Assembly: GCA_945860335.1 (NCBI GenBank)
Contig: CAMAQW010000078.1
Span: forward strand, 1-7,904
DNA: 7,904 nt
Source of the DNA: Sediminibacterium ginsengisoli
GTDB lineage: Bacteria; Bacteroidota; Bacteroidia; Chitinophagales; Chitinophagaceae
Direction of reading: 5' to 3'
How positions within the stretch are numbered: position 1 is the first letter of the stretch; every line of letters begins with the position of its first letter. A program made the position numbers and the translations under genes. Positions 1-5,397 of the stretch are shown in pieces. The notes under the pieces are model-generated. The model saw nothing but the letters and a program-made list of their open reading frames with translations, made no database searches and was not told the DNA's origin.

Positions 1-366
1 GATCCTCCCGTTTGTAAGGTAATAGATTATAAAAAGTTCTTATACGAAAAAAAGCGCAAAGAGAAGGAAATGAAAGCCAACTCTAAGCAGTCAGAAATTA
101 AAGAAATTAGATTTACGCCTAGTACCGATGATCATGATTTTGATTTTAAGGCTAAACACGCCGAAAAGTTCTTAAAAGACGGTAACAAGGTAAAAGCATA
201 CGTTCAATTCAAAGGTAGAGCCATCATGTTCCAAGATAGGGGTCAATTACTCCTACTTAAGTTTGCGGAACGCCTTGCGGAGGCTGGAACCCTAGAAAGT
301 ATGCCTAAACTAGAAGGTAAGCGTATGTTTGCCATTTTTACCCCTAAAACAGGTAAAAAGAAATAG
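1..366 (+). CDS. infC: Translation initiation factor IF-3, C-terminal part (5' end outside window)
   Basis: IF-3 binds the 30S subunit, keeps it apart from the 50S and checks start-codon pairing with initiator tRNA. The frame is open from base 1 to the TAG at 364-366, giving 121 residues. Full IF-3 is roughly 170-200, so the start and most of the N-terminal domain are missing. The visible part begins with DPPVCKVIDYKKFLYE, the end of the N-domain, followed by a lysine/glutamate-rich linker helix. Then comes the complete C-domain, with the hallmark SEIKEIRFTP, a central KVKAYVQFKGRA strand and a basic tail ending KTGKKK. A methionine at base 70 lies within the linker and is not the start. It is followed by rpmI and rplT in the conserved infC-rpmI-rplT order. 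Identification is from family recognition and gene order together. Confidence 0.97.
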   Translation, partial: DPPVCKVIDYKKFLYEKKRKEKEMKANSKQSEIKEIRFTPSTDDHDFDFKAKHAEKFLKDGNKVKAYVQFKGRAIMFQDRGQLLLLKFAERLAEAGTLESMPKLEGKRMFAIFTPKTGKKK

Positions 367-398
367 TTGCTCAAATAGGAGATTATCCATAATTTTGC
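367..398 (+). promoter_or_regulatory. Bacteroidota-type promoter upstream of rpmI
   Basis: TAATTTTGC at 390-398 matches the Bacteroidota -7 element TAnnTTTG exactly. A TTG at 367-369, directly after the infC stop, serves as the -33 element with a 20-base spacer. Transcription would start near 402-404. This would let rpmI-rplT be made independently of infC, with a leader of about 78 bases. The assignment is by consensus and spacing only. Confidence 0.6.
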
Positions 399-457
399 AT
401 CCCAATTTCCCAAATGGCTCAACAAGTGTCTCGCCTGTGCAAGACCGCCAGTAGGGT

Positions 458-477
458 GTAATCTTTAACTAGATTAT
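458..477 (+). promoter_or_regulatory. Small hairpin in the rpmI leader, just before the start codon
   Basis: TAATCT at 459-464 pairs perfectly with AGATTA at 471-476 across a six-base loop, and a G-U pair (458/477) can extend it. The hairpin ends 4 bases before the rpmI ATG, so it could hide the ribosome-binding region. Leaders of rpmI-rplT operons are known targets of L20 autoregulation in other phyla. I could not match this leader to a described L20-binding structure, and the stem is A/U rich, so it may be incidental. Confidence 0.3.
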
Positions 478-481
478 TAAC

Positions 482-682
482 ATGCCAAAGGTAAAAACAA
501 ACTCAAGCGCTAAAAAGCGTTTCAAAGTCACTGGTAGTGGTGAAGTTACTTTCCAAAAGCCGTTTAAAAGGCACATCTTAACCAAGAAATCTAAAAAACG
601 TAAAAGAGCACTAAACAAAAAAGGTTTAGTTGGTTCTACTAACAAAGACTTCGTTCTTCGTTTATTACGCTTAAAAGGTTAA
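482..682 (+). CDS. rpmI: 50S ribosomal protein L35 (bL35)
   Basis: Small, very basic protein of the large ribosomal subunit. It is 66 residues long, as expected for bL35 (about 64-66). It opens with MPKVKTNSSAKKRFKVTGSG, the family signature, followed by the conserved HILTKKSKKRKRAL segment. The ATG at 482 is the only start that keeps this signature. No Shine-Dalgarno sequence precedes it, which is normal in Bacteroidota. It lies 115 bases after infC and 89 bases before rplT. Its own promoter appears to lie in the gap behind infC, so it may be read both from the infC transcript and separately. Confidence 0.98.
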   Translation: MPKVKTNSSAKKRFKVTGSGEVTFQKPFKRHILTKKSKKRKRALNKKGLVGSTNKDFVLRLLRLKG

Positions 683-771
683 TTTCTAGGTTCATTATTA
701 GAAGTACCATTCACAAACAACATTATCAAACAGCAATTACCAATTAGGTAGGCGCTTTCAAACAAATTAAT

Positions 772-1116
772 ATGCCACGTTCAAAAAATGCAGTAGCATC
801 GAGAGCTAGGAGAAAAAGAATTCTTAAGCAAGCTAAAGGGTTCTACGGTAAACGTAAAAACGTTTATACAGTAGCCAAAAATATCGTTGAAAAAGGTTTA
901 ACCTATTCTTATGTAGGTCGTAAACTTAAAAAGCGTGAATACCGTCAATTATGGATTGCACGTATCAACGCAGCGGTTAGACAAGAAGGACTTACTTACA
1001 GCCAATTTATCAATAAATTGAGCGTTAAGGGTATCGAACTTAACCGTAAAGTATTAGCAGACCTTGCTATGAATGAGCCAGCTAGCTTTAAGGCTTTAGT
1101 TGACCAAGTAAAATAA
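772..1116 (+). CDS. rplT: 50S ribosomal protein L20 (bL20)
   Basis: Large-subunit protein that binds 23S rRNA early in assembly. In several bacteria it also represses its own operon by binding the mRNA leader. It has 114 residues, within the normal 114-118. The N-terminal basic extension MPRSKNAVASRARRKRILKQ and the following AKGFYGKRKNVY are diagnostic. The globular part has the usual REYRQLWIARINAAVRQ and LNRKVLADLA segments. The 89-base gap after rpmI shows no convincing promoter or terminator, so the two are probably co-transcribed. A strong intrinsic terminator follows 26 bases after the stop and closes the operon. Confidence 0.98.
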   Translation: MPRSKNAVASRARRKRILKQAKGFYGKRKNVYTVAKNIVEKGLTYSYVGRKLKKREYRQLWIARINAAVRQEGLTYSQFINKLSVKGIELNRKVLADLAMNEPASFKALVDQVK

Positions 1117-1142
1117 GGTAGCTTACTGTAAAAAAATAATAT

Positions 1143-1179
1143 AAAAAACCGAGTAGTATATATACTGTTCGGTTTTTTT
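1143..1179 (+). terminator. Rho-independent terminator of the infC-rpmI-rplT operon
   Basis: The RNA can form a continuous stem pairing 1148-1158 with 1163-1173 around a TATA loop. Its base is ACCGA/TCGGT, followed by two G-U pairs and AGTA/TACT. It is flanked by six A before (1143-1148) and seven T after (1173-1179), which can also pair. Position and shape fit an intrinsic terminator 26 bases after rplT. The A-tract on the left could make it work partly in the other direction, but no convergent gene is present. Confidence 0.9.
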
Positions 1180-1180
1180 A

Positions 1181-1210
1181 TTCGTTTATATAACTATTAT
1201 TAGAAGTTTG
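1181..1210 (+). promoter_or_regulatory. Possible weak promoter for the decarboxylase gene
   Basis: GAAGTTTG at 1203-1210 differs by one base from TAnnTTTG. TTCG at 1181-1184 differs by one base from the -33 TTTG, and the spacer is 18. It would give a start near 1215 and a leader of about 25 bases. It fits the need for a promoter after the rplT terminator, but both boxes are imperfect. Confidence 0.3.
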
Positions 1211-1240
1211 TCGTTCACCCTTTTTAAAGCAACCGCGTAA

Positions 1241-2671
1241 ATGAACAATTCTTATACCTCGCTCGTTAACCAAACATTCCACTTCCCGCAACCAGGGTTT
1301 GACCTAAATGATAATGGTTACTTACAATTCAATGATTTAGATTTAAAAAAGATCATTGAAAAGCATGGTACGCCACTAAAGTTAACTTACCTGCCTAAAA
1401 TTGGCATGCAAATTAATAAGGCCAAAGACATGTTTAACGCGGCCTTTAAAAAACACAAATATGAGGGCGAATACTTTTATTGCTATTGTACCAAAAGTTC
1501 ACACTTTTCATTTGTTGTAGAAGAGGCACTAAAGCACAATATTCATTTAGAAACATCTTACGCCTACGATATAGAAATTATCAATAGATTGTATCAACGT
1601 AGAAAAATTAATAAAGACACGTTCATTATTTGTAATGGCTATAAACAAAAGTCTTACACTTCACGTATTACCAAGCTTATCAATACTGGATTTAAAAATG
1701 TAATTCCAATTCTTGATAACAAAGAGGAACTGATGGCCTACAAACGTGGTGCCAAACAACCTTTTAAAGTAGGTATTAGAGTAGCCGCAGAAGAAGAACC
1801 AAACTTTCCTTTTTATACTTCAAGACTTGGTATTAGAGCTAAAGATATTTTAGAATTCTATGTAGATGAGATTGAAGGATTTGAAGATAAGTTTCATTTA
1901 AAAATGCTTCATATCTTTTTAAATAAAGGTATTAAAGATGATATTTATTACTGGTCAGAACTTAATAAAATCATTAACCTTTATTGCCAATTAAAAAAGA
2001 TTTGTCCAGAGTTAGACTCCATAAATATTGGTGGCGGTTTTCCAATTAAACACTCCCTTGGATTTGAATATGACTATCAGTTCATGATCAATGAAATTGT
2101 GAGTAATATTAAAAAGGCTTGTAAAAAAGCTAAGGTACCTATGCCAAATATCTACACCGAATTTGGTAGCTACACCGTTGGTGAAAGCATGGCACATATT
2201 TATAGCGTTTTAGCTGAAAAAAATCAGAACGATAGAGAGTGCTGGTATATGATTGATTCTTCTTTCATTACAACACTTCCAGATACCTGGGGTATTGGCG
2301 AAAAGTTTTTGATGCTCCCAATTAATAAATGGGACAATGAATACCACCGTGTGGTTTTAGGTGGGATCACTTGTGATAGCCATGACTATTACGACTCCGA
2401 AGAACATATCAACGAAGTGTTTTTACCCAAACTAAAAACCCAAGATCCTAAAGACCAAGAATCCAATAAAGAACCACTCTATGTTGGGTTTTTCCATACA
2501 GGTGCTTATCAGGATCAAATTAGTGGTTACGGAGGTATTAAACACTGCCTTATTCCTTCTCCGAAACACGTTATTGTAGAAAGAGATAGAAACGGCAAGC
2601 TTGTAGAATGGGTATATGCTAAAGAGCAAACCGCTCAATCAATGCTTAAGATTTTGGGCTACCTGCGTTAA
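1241..2671 (+). CDS. speA: Short-form arginine decarboxylase-type PLP enzyme (fold III, group IV)
   Basis: Predicted to decarboxylate arginine to agmatine in the cytoplasm, the first step of a polyamine route. The alanine-racemase-like barrel motifs are in order: YCYCTKSSHF with the likely PLP lysine K85, SRLGIR at 194-199, the phosphate-binding loop GGGFP at 264-268, TEFGSYTV at 306-313, TCDSHD with likely catalytic C378, and GAYQ at 421-424. These last motifs resemble arginine decarboxylase rather than diaminopimelate decarboxylase. At 476 residues it is much shorter than E. coli SpeA (about 650), so the extra domains of that form are absent. Short forms annotated as arginine decarboxylase are common in Bacteroidota. 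No agmatinase or other polyamine gene lies nearby, so arginine specificity is inferred and the symbol is by function. The ATG at 1241 follows the rplT terminator by about 60 bases. The 3' end overlaps the convergent Nudix gene by 26 bases. Confidence 0.78.
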   Translation: MNNSYTSLVNQTFHFPQPGFDLNDNGYLQFNDLDLKKIIEKHGTPLKLTYLPKIGMQINKAKDMFNAAFKKHKYEGEYFYCYCTKSSHFSFVVEEALKHNIHLETSYAYDIEIINRLYQRRKINKDTFIICNGYKQKSYTSRITKLINTGFKNVIPILDNKEELMAYKRGAKQPFKVGIRVAAEEEPNFPFYTSRLGIRAKDILEFYVDEIEGFEDKFHLKMLHIFLNKGIKDDIYYWSELNKIINLYCQLKKICPELDSINIGGGFPIKHSLGFEYDYQFMINEIVSNIKKACKKAKVPMPNIYTEFGSYTVGESMAHIYSVLAEKNQNDRECWYMIDSSFITTLPDTWGIGEKFLMLPINKWDNEYHRVVLGGITCDSHDYYDSEEHINEVFLPKLKTQDPKDQESNKEPLYVGFFHTGAYQDQISGYGGIKHCLIPSPKHVIVERDRNGKLVEWVYAKEQTAQSMLKILGYLR

Positions 2672-3074
2672 ACGCCTCAAAAACGGTGCGAATAGTAGGG
2701 TAGGTTTTAAGTAAGTATTGAGGTAATTGTTCCATTGGAACCCACTCAATCTTTTCAATATCTTCCTCGGTTTGAGGAACGAGTGTTTCATTTGCTAAAG
2801 ACTGCATCGCATACCAGTGCGTGTGTTTCTCCACTTCTTTACTAAGCCATTTATCATAGTAAGCATGAGTTGTGGTGCATATAAATGACCCAAGTTCAAT
2901 GGATTTAAGTCCCGTTTCTTCCTGTACTTCCCTTATAGCACAATCTGGTATTGATTCACCAGCATCCAGCTTGCCTTTGGGTAGATCCCAAAAACCACGC
3001 CTGTATATGAGTAGTATTTCATCTTTACTGTTTCGAACAAGTCCGCCCGCTGCTATTATAATTGGAAGTTCCAT
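2646..3074 (-). CDS. Nudix (NUDIX) hydrolase
   Basis: A 142-residue cytoplasmic hydrolase of nucleoside diphosphates linked to another group X. The Nudix box at residues 34-56 is perfect for GX5EX7REUXEEXGU: G34, E40, R48-E49, E52-E53 and G55, so Mg-binding glutamates and fold are intact. The upstream strand RRGFWDLPKG is typical of MutT/diadenosine-type members. The substrate cannot be told from the sequence; damaged nucleotides, NDP-sugars or dinucleoside polyphosphates are all possible. The ATG at 3074 is firm because an in-frame TGA lies three codons upstream. The gene is divergent from pyrE (71-base gap) and overlaps the decarboxylase gene tail to tail by 26 bases. No sound promoter was identified for it. 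Confidence 0.93.
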   Translation of the reverse strand: MELPIIIAAGGLVRNSKDEILLIYRRGFWDLPKGKLDAGESIPDCAIREVQEETGLKSIELGSFICTTTHAYYDKWLSKEVEKHTHWYAMQSLANETLVPQTEEDIEKIEWVPMEQLPQYLLKTYPTIRTVFEAFNAGSPKS

Positions 3075-3133
3075 TGTGCATCAAATGTCTACTATTTTTT
3101 GAATTGGACGTACAATTTATTCTAAATAGCCCC

Positions 3134-3141
3134 TAATTTTG
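3134..3141 (+). promoter_or_regulatory. -7 promoter element immediately before pyrE
   Basis: TAATTTTG is an exact match to TAnnTTTG and ends only 4 bases before the pyrE ATG at 3146. The expected transcription start (about 4-6 bases after the element) falls on or next to the ATG, which would give a leaderless or nearly leaderless mRNA. No good -33 TTTG sits at the right distance: the nearest TTG (3104-3106) is 27 bases away. The element may therefore be weak, activator-dependent or coincidental. Confidence 0.4.
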
Positions 3142-3145
3142 AACT

Positions 3146-3778
3146 ATGACAAACGAAATAGCCGTTGCAGAAAAATTGCTACAAGTAGCAGCCGTTAAAT
3201 TAAGTCCAAACGATCCATTTACTTGGGCAAGTGGTTGGAAAAGTCCTATTTATTGCGACAATAGAAAAGTGCTTTCTTTCCCTTATGTGAGAGACTTTAT
3301 TAAAAGTGAAATGTGTAATGTCATTTTTGAAAAATTTGGTGAAGCAGAAACATTAGCAGGGGTTGCAACAGCAGGAATTCCATGGGGTGCCATGGCTGCC
3401 GATCAACTCAAACTACCATATATCTATGTGAGACCAAAACCAAAAGAACACGGATTAGGCAATCAAATAGAAGGTGCATTTACACCGGGTCAAAAAGTAC
3501 TCGTTATAGAAGATTTAATTTCTACAGGTAAAAGTTCGCTTCAGGTTGTGGACGTTTTAAGAGCGGCAGGAGCGGAAGTAGTAGGTATGGTAGCTATTTT
3601 TACCTACGACTTTGCACAAGCATCAGAGGCATTTACATCAGCCAATGTTCCTTTTGTATGCTTAACCAATTATCCATCTCTCATTTCACTTGCCGTAGAA
3701 AAAGAATACGTTACCAAAGAGCAAGAAAGTATTTTATTAGATTGGAGAAACAGTCCATCCACATGGACAGGAAAATAA
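3146..3778 (+). CDS. pyrE: Orotate phosphoribosyltransferase
   Basis: Transfers phosphoribose from PRPP to orotate, giving orotidine 5'-phosphate, the fifth step of pyrimidine synthesis. It has 210 residues, normal for the enzyme. Family features are FTWASGWKSPIYCDNRK near residues 25-41, the mobile catalytic loop RPKPKEHGLGNQIEG at 96-110, and the PRPP-binding loop VLVIEDLISTGKSS at 118-131. The acidic pair E122-D123 and the TGKSS turn are intact, so it should be active. The chosen ATG fits the usual Bacteroidota N-terminus. It lies 4 bases upstream of a small exported CXXC protein gene and is divergent from the Nudix gene. No pyrF or other pyr gene is adjacent. Confidence 0.97.
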   Translation: MTNEIAVAEKLLQVAAVKLSPNDPFTWASGWKSPIYCDNRKVLSFPYVRDFIKSEMCNVIFEKFGEAETLAGVATAGIPWGAMAADQLKLPYIYVRPKPKEHGLGNQIEGAFTPGQKVLVIEDLISTGKSSLQVVDVLRAAGAEVVGMVAIFTYDFAQASEAFTSANVPFVCLTNYPSLISLAVEKEYVTKEQESILLDWRNSPSTWTGK

Positions 3779-3782
3779 TACT

Positions 3783-4184
3783 ATGAAAAAAATTATTGTT
3801 TTTGCAGCATTTATTTTTAGTTGTTATAGCGTAACTGCACAGTCTGCAAAAGCTGAGTGGGTTATTTTAAAATCCAACAATTTAAAATGTTGGGAGTGTA
3901 AAGATGTGTTAGACAAATACTTAACCAAGGAAAAAGAAAATACAGAAGGTGGTATTGTTCAGTGGAAAATTAATTTATTACAAGGGGAGGTGCGCATTCA
4001 GTTTTTACCCGATCGAACCAGTGCCGACGAAGTAAGGGTCGCAGTTAACAACGCAGGCTTTGACACTGATATTGATAAAGCATTAGACGAAGCGTATAAA
4101 AAATTACCACCAAGCTGTAAAAGGGCTACAGAGGGCGGTGGGCCTCAATTACGTAAGCCTTGCCACATCAAACCTTATTTATAA
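3783..4184 (+). CDS. Exported HMA-like CXXC protein
   Basis: A 133-residue protein with a signal peptide, MKKIIVFAAFIFSCYSVTAQ, probably cleaved near residue 20, so it acts in the periplasm or outside. Residues about 25-95 follow the beta-alpha-beta-beta-alpha-beta order of heavy-metal-associated domains. The CXXC (C36-W-E-C39) sits where the metal-binding loop lies, and the domain ends in the typical AVNNAGFDTD. A C-terminal tail carries two more cysteines (C112, C127) and a PPSCKRATEGGG stretch. Binding of copper, zinc or another soft metal is inferred, and a redox role of the cysteines is equally possible. It starts 4 bases after pyrE and is surely co-transcribed, but nothing suggests a shared pathway. 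Its stop overlaps the stop of the convergent lipoprotein gene. Confidence 0.8.
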   Translation: MKKIIVFAAFIFSCYSVTAQSAKAEWVILKSNNLKCWECKDVLDKYLTKEKENTEGGIVQWKINLLQGEVRIQFLPDRTSADEVRVAVNNAGFDTDIDKALDEAYKKLPPSCKRATEGGGPQLRKPCHIKPYL

Positions 4185-4200
4185 ACTGATGGTTTGTTTT
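4169..4200 (+). terminator. Possible weak terminator after the pyrE operon
   Basis: CAAACC at 4169-4174 pairs with GGTTTG at 4191-4196 around a 16-base loop that contains both stop codons, followed by TTTTGTTT. The stem is only six pairs and the loop is large, so this is a weak candidate. It lies in the 3' ends of both convergent genes. The T-rich tail serves only the plus strand. Confidence 0.35.
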
Positions 4201-4655
4201 GTTTCGTAAGTGAACGGAACTTCAAAAAATATTGACCCTTTTCCAATTTTTGTTTTCCCTTTTACTTTTATAAGTACCTCTTTATTCATAAGTAAAGAAA
4301 AGGCGTTTTTAAATACGCCACCCATGGCCACGCGCATACGTGAGGGGAGTTCAAAGTTTTGTTTTTTTGGAATATGCATGAGCGTATCGAGTGCATATTT
4401 ACCCAGATACCGGTTGTCGATATAAACATCACAGTCAACCTTTTTTAAATCTACTTTAAAATTATTAGGATTGTAATACACTAGATTTAAAGACAAATCG
4501 AGGTATTCAAACCCAACATTATTAACCTTCACATTATTGAGCCCTTTATATTCAAATCCTTGAGGTGTGGAACAGCTCAATAAAACAACCAGTAGCAAAG
4601 AATAAAATAGATAAATTCGTTTCAATTGAATTATTTTGCACAAAGATATATGCAT
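4179..4655 (-). CDS. LEA14-like (LEA type 2) lipoprotein
   Basis: A 158-residue predicted lipoprotein. A hydrophobic segment YLFYSLLLVVLLSC ends in the lipobox LLSC with lipidated C28, so the mature protein is probably membrane-anchored on the periplasmic side. The rest is a single all-beta domain with the WHy/LEA14 pattern, including VGFEYLDLSLNLVYYNPNNFKVDLKKVDCDVYI split over two strands around the conserved YNPN turn, and LPSRMRVAMG later. LEA14-like proteins are linked to stress in other organisms, but the bacterial role is unclear. The longest frame starts at ATG 4655. However, a promoter-like TATCTTTG lies just inside it, and a TTG at 4625 (codon 11) would give a more usual 17-residue signal peptide, so the start is doubtful. 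The gene is convergent with the HMA-like gene and divergent from the WbqC gene. Confidence 0.8.
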   Translation of the reverse strand: MHISLCKIIQLKRIYLFYSLLLVVLLSCSTPQGFEYKGLNNVKVNNVGFEYLDLSLNLVYYNPNNFKVDLKKVDCDVYIDNRYLGKYALDTLMHIPKKQNFELPSRMRVAMGGVFKNAFSLLMNKEVLIKVKGKTKIGKGSIFFEVPFTYETKQTISL

Positions 4656-4671
4656 AGCTGAAGGGAACTAA
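4641..4671 (-). promoter_or_regulatory. Bacteroidota-type promoter for the lipoprotein gene
   Basis: Read on the minus strand, TATCTTTG (4648-4641) matches TAnnTTTG exactly. TTAG (4671-4668) is a one-mismatch -33 box at a 19-base spacing. The transcript would begin near 4636, downstream of the ATG at 4655, with a TTG codon about 11 bases further on. Confidence 0.45.
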
Positions 4672-4693
4672 TTATTCCTGTTAAAATTAATAC

Positions 4694-5317
4694 ATGTTAC
4701 CATTACGAATTGAATCTCAATATTTTGGGTCGATCCAGTATATCAAACAAATTGCATTGGCAAGGGATACTATAATTGATGTACATGAACCTTTCAAAAA
4801 AATGAGTTTTCGTAATAGAACCACTATTATCAGTGCTCAAGGACCACTCTTATTGACGGTACCATTGAAGGCAGGTAGAGATCAAAAAACGCCAATGAAC
4901 GAGGTTAAAATTTGCTATGGGCAAAACTGGACTAGTAAACATATAAAAACACTTAGTTCTTGTTACAAAAGATCCCCCTTTTTCGAATATTACGAAGAAG
5001 GAGTTAGCCAAATCTTAAATAAACGGCAACCCTATTTGATAGACTTAAATATGAGCATATCATATTGGTTGGAAAAAGTGCTTAAAACAAATTTTAACAT
5101 TTCAAAATCAACGGCAGAAATCCCTTATTTAGACCCTTATTTTATTGAAGCTAGAGATAGTTCTACGAACCCTAAAGCTGCTCTACATATTGCAAATCAA
5201 GTATATCCACAGGTATTTTCGGACAAAATTGAATTTCTCCCAAATTGCAGCATTTTAGACCTACTTTTTTGTATAGGCCCATCCGCCAACATTTATTTGA
5301 AAGACAGTACTTTATAG
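4694..5317 (+). CDS. WbqC family protein
   Basis: A 207-residue cytoplasmic protein without signal peptide or membrane segment. It matches the WbqC-like family by its N-terminal SQYFGSIQYIKQIALA, the KMSFRNRTTIISAQGPLLLTVP segment near residues 36-57, and the C-terminal NCSILDLLFCIGP near 183-195. The family is found beside surface-polysaccharide genes in some bacteria, but its biochemical role is not established, and here no glycan genes are in view. The ATG at 4694 sits about 38 bases from the divergent lipoprotein start. I saw no convincing promoter or Shine-Dalgarno sequence. The promoter of the next gene overlaps its last codons. The length is normal and the frame intact. Confidence 0.9.
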   Translation: MLPLRIESQYFGSIQYIKQIALARDTIIDVHEPFKKMSFRNRTTIISAQGPLLLTVPLKAGRDQKTPMNEVKICYGQNWTSKHIKTLSSCYKRSPFFEYYEEGVSQILNKRQPYLIDLNMSISYWLEKVLKTNFNISKSTAEIPYLDPYFIEARDSSTNPKAALHIANQVYPQVFSDKIEFLPNCSILDLLFCIGPSANIYLKDSTL

Positions 5318-5325
5318 TGTTTTTG
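5296..5325 (+). promoter_or_regulatory. Promoter for the giant exported protein gene
   Basis: TTTG at 5296-5299 is an exact -33 box. TGTTTTTG at 5318-5325 differs by one base from TAnnTTTG, and the spacer is 18. The -33 box lies inside the last codons of the WbqC gene. Transcription would start near 5330, leaving a leader of about 68 bases. The element continues as TTTTGCATCC, the same ten bases found at the rpmI promoter. Confidence 0.5.
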
Positions 5326-5397
5326 CATCCTAATTTTTAGTAAATTTAATTCCGAAAATTAAACTTTATAAGTAATTAAGTGTCAAAGCGCAGCAAT

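Noticed and set aside
243..425. Minus-strand open frame of 60 codons across the infC end
   Set aside because: It lies opposite the conserved IF-3 C-domain and the rpmI promoter and has no recognisable protein features; a shadow of infC.
684..703. TTCTA/TAGAA hairpin and a TACC/GGTA hairpin (738-750) in the rpmI-rplT gap
   Set aside because: Stems of only five and four pairs in AT-rich DNA are expected by chance, and neither has a T-tract.
2012..2638. Two minus-strand open frames (2012-2197 and 2432-2638) inside the decarboxylase gene
   Set aside because: They are opposite conserved enzyme motifs and have no family resemblance; shadow frames.
2665..2675. GCGT-TAA-ACGC hairpin around the decarboxylase stop codon as a terminator
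   Set aside because: Four pairs, a three-base loop and no T-tract; too weak to call.
2872..3102. Plus-strand open frame opposite the Nudix gene
   Set aside because: It is opposite a perfect Nudix box and has low-complexity content; a shadow.
4210..4425. Plus-strand open frame opposite the LEA14-like lipoprotein gene
   Set aside because: The minus frame has a lipobox and an LEA14 pattern, whereas this frame has none.
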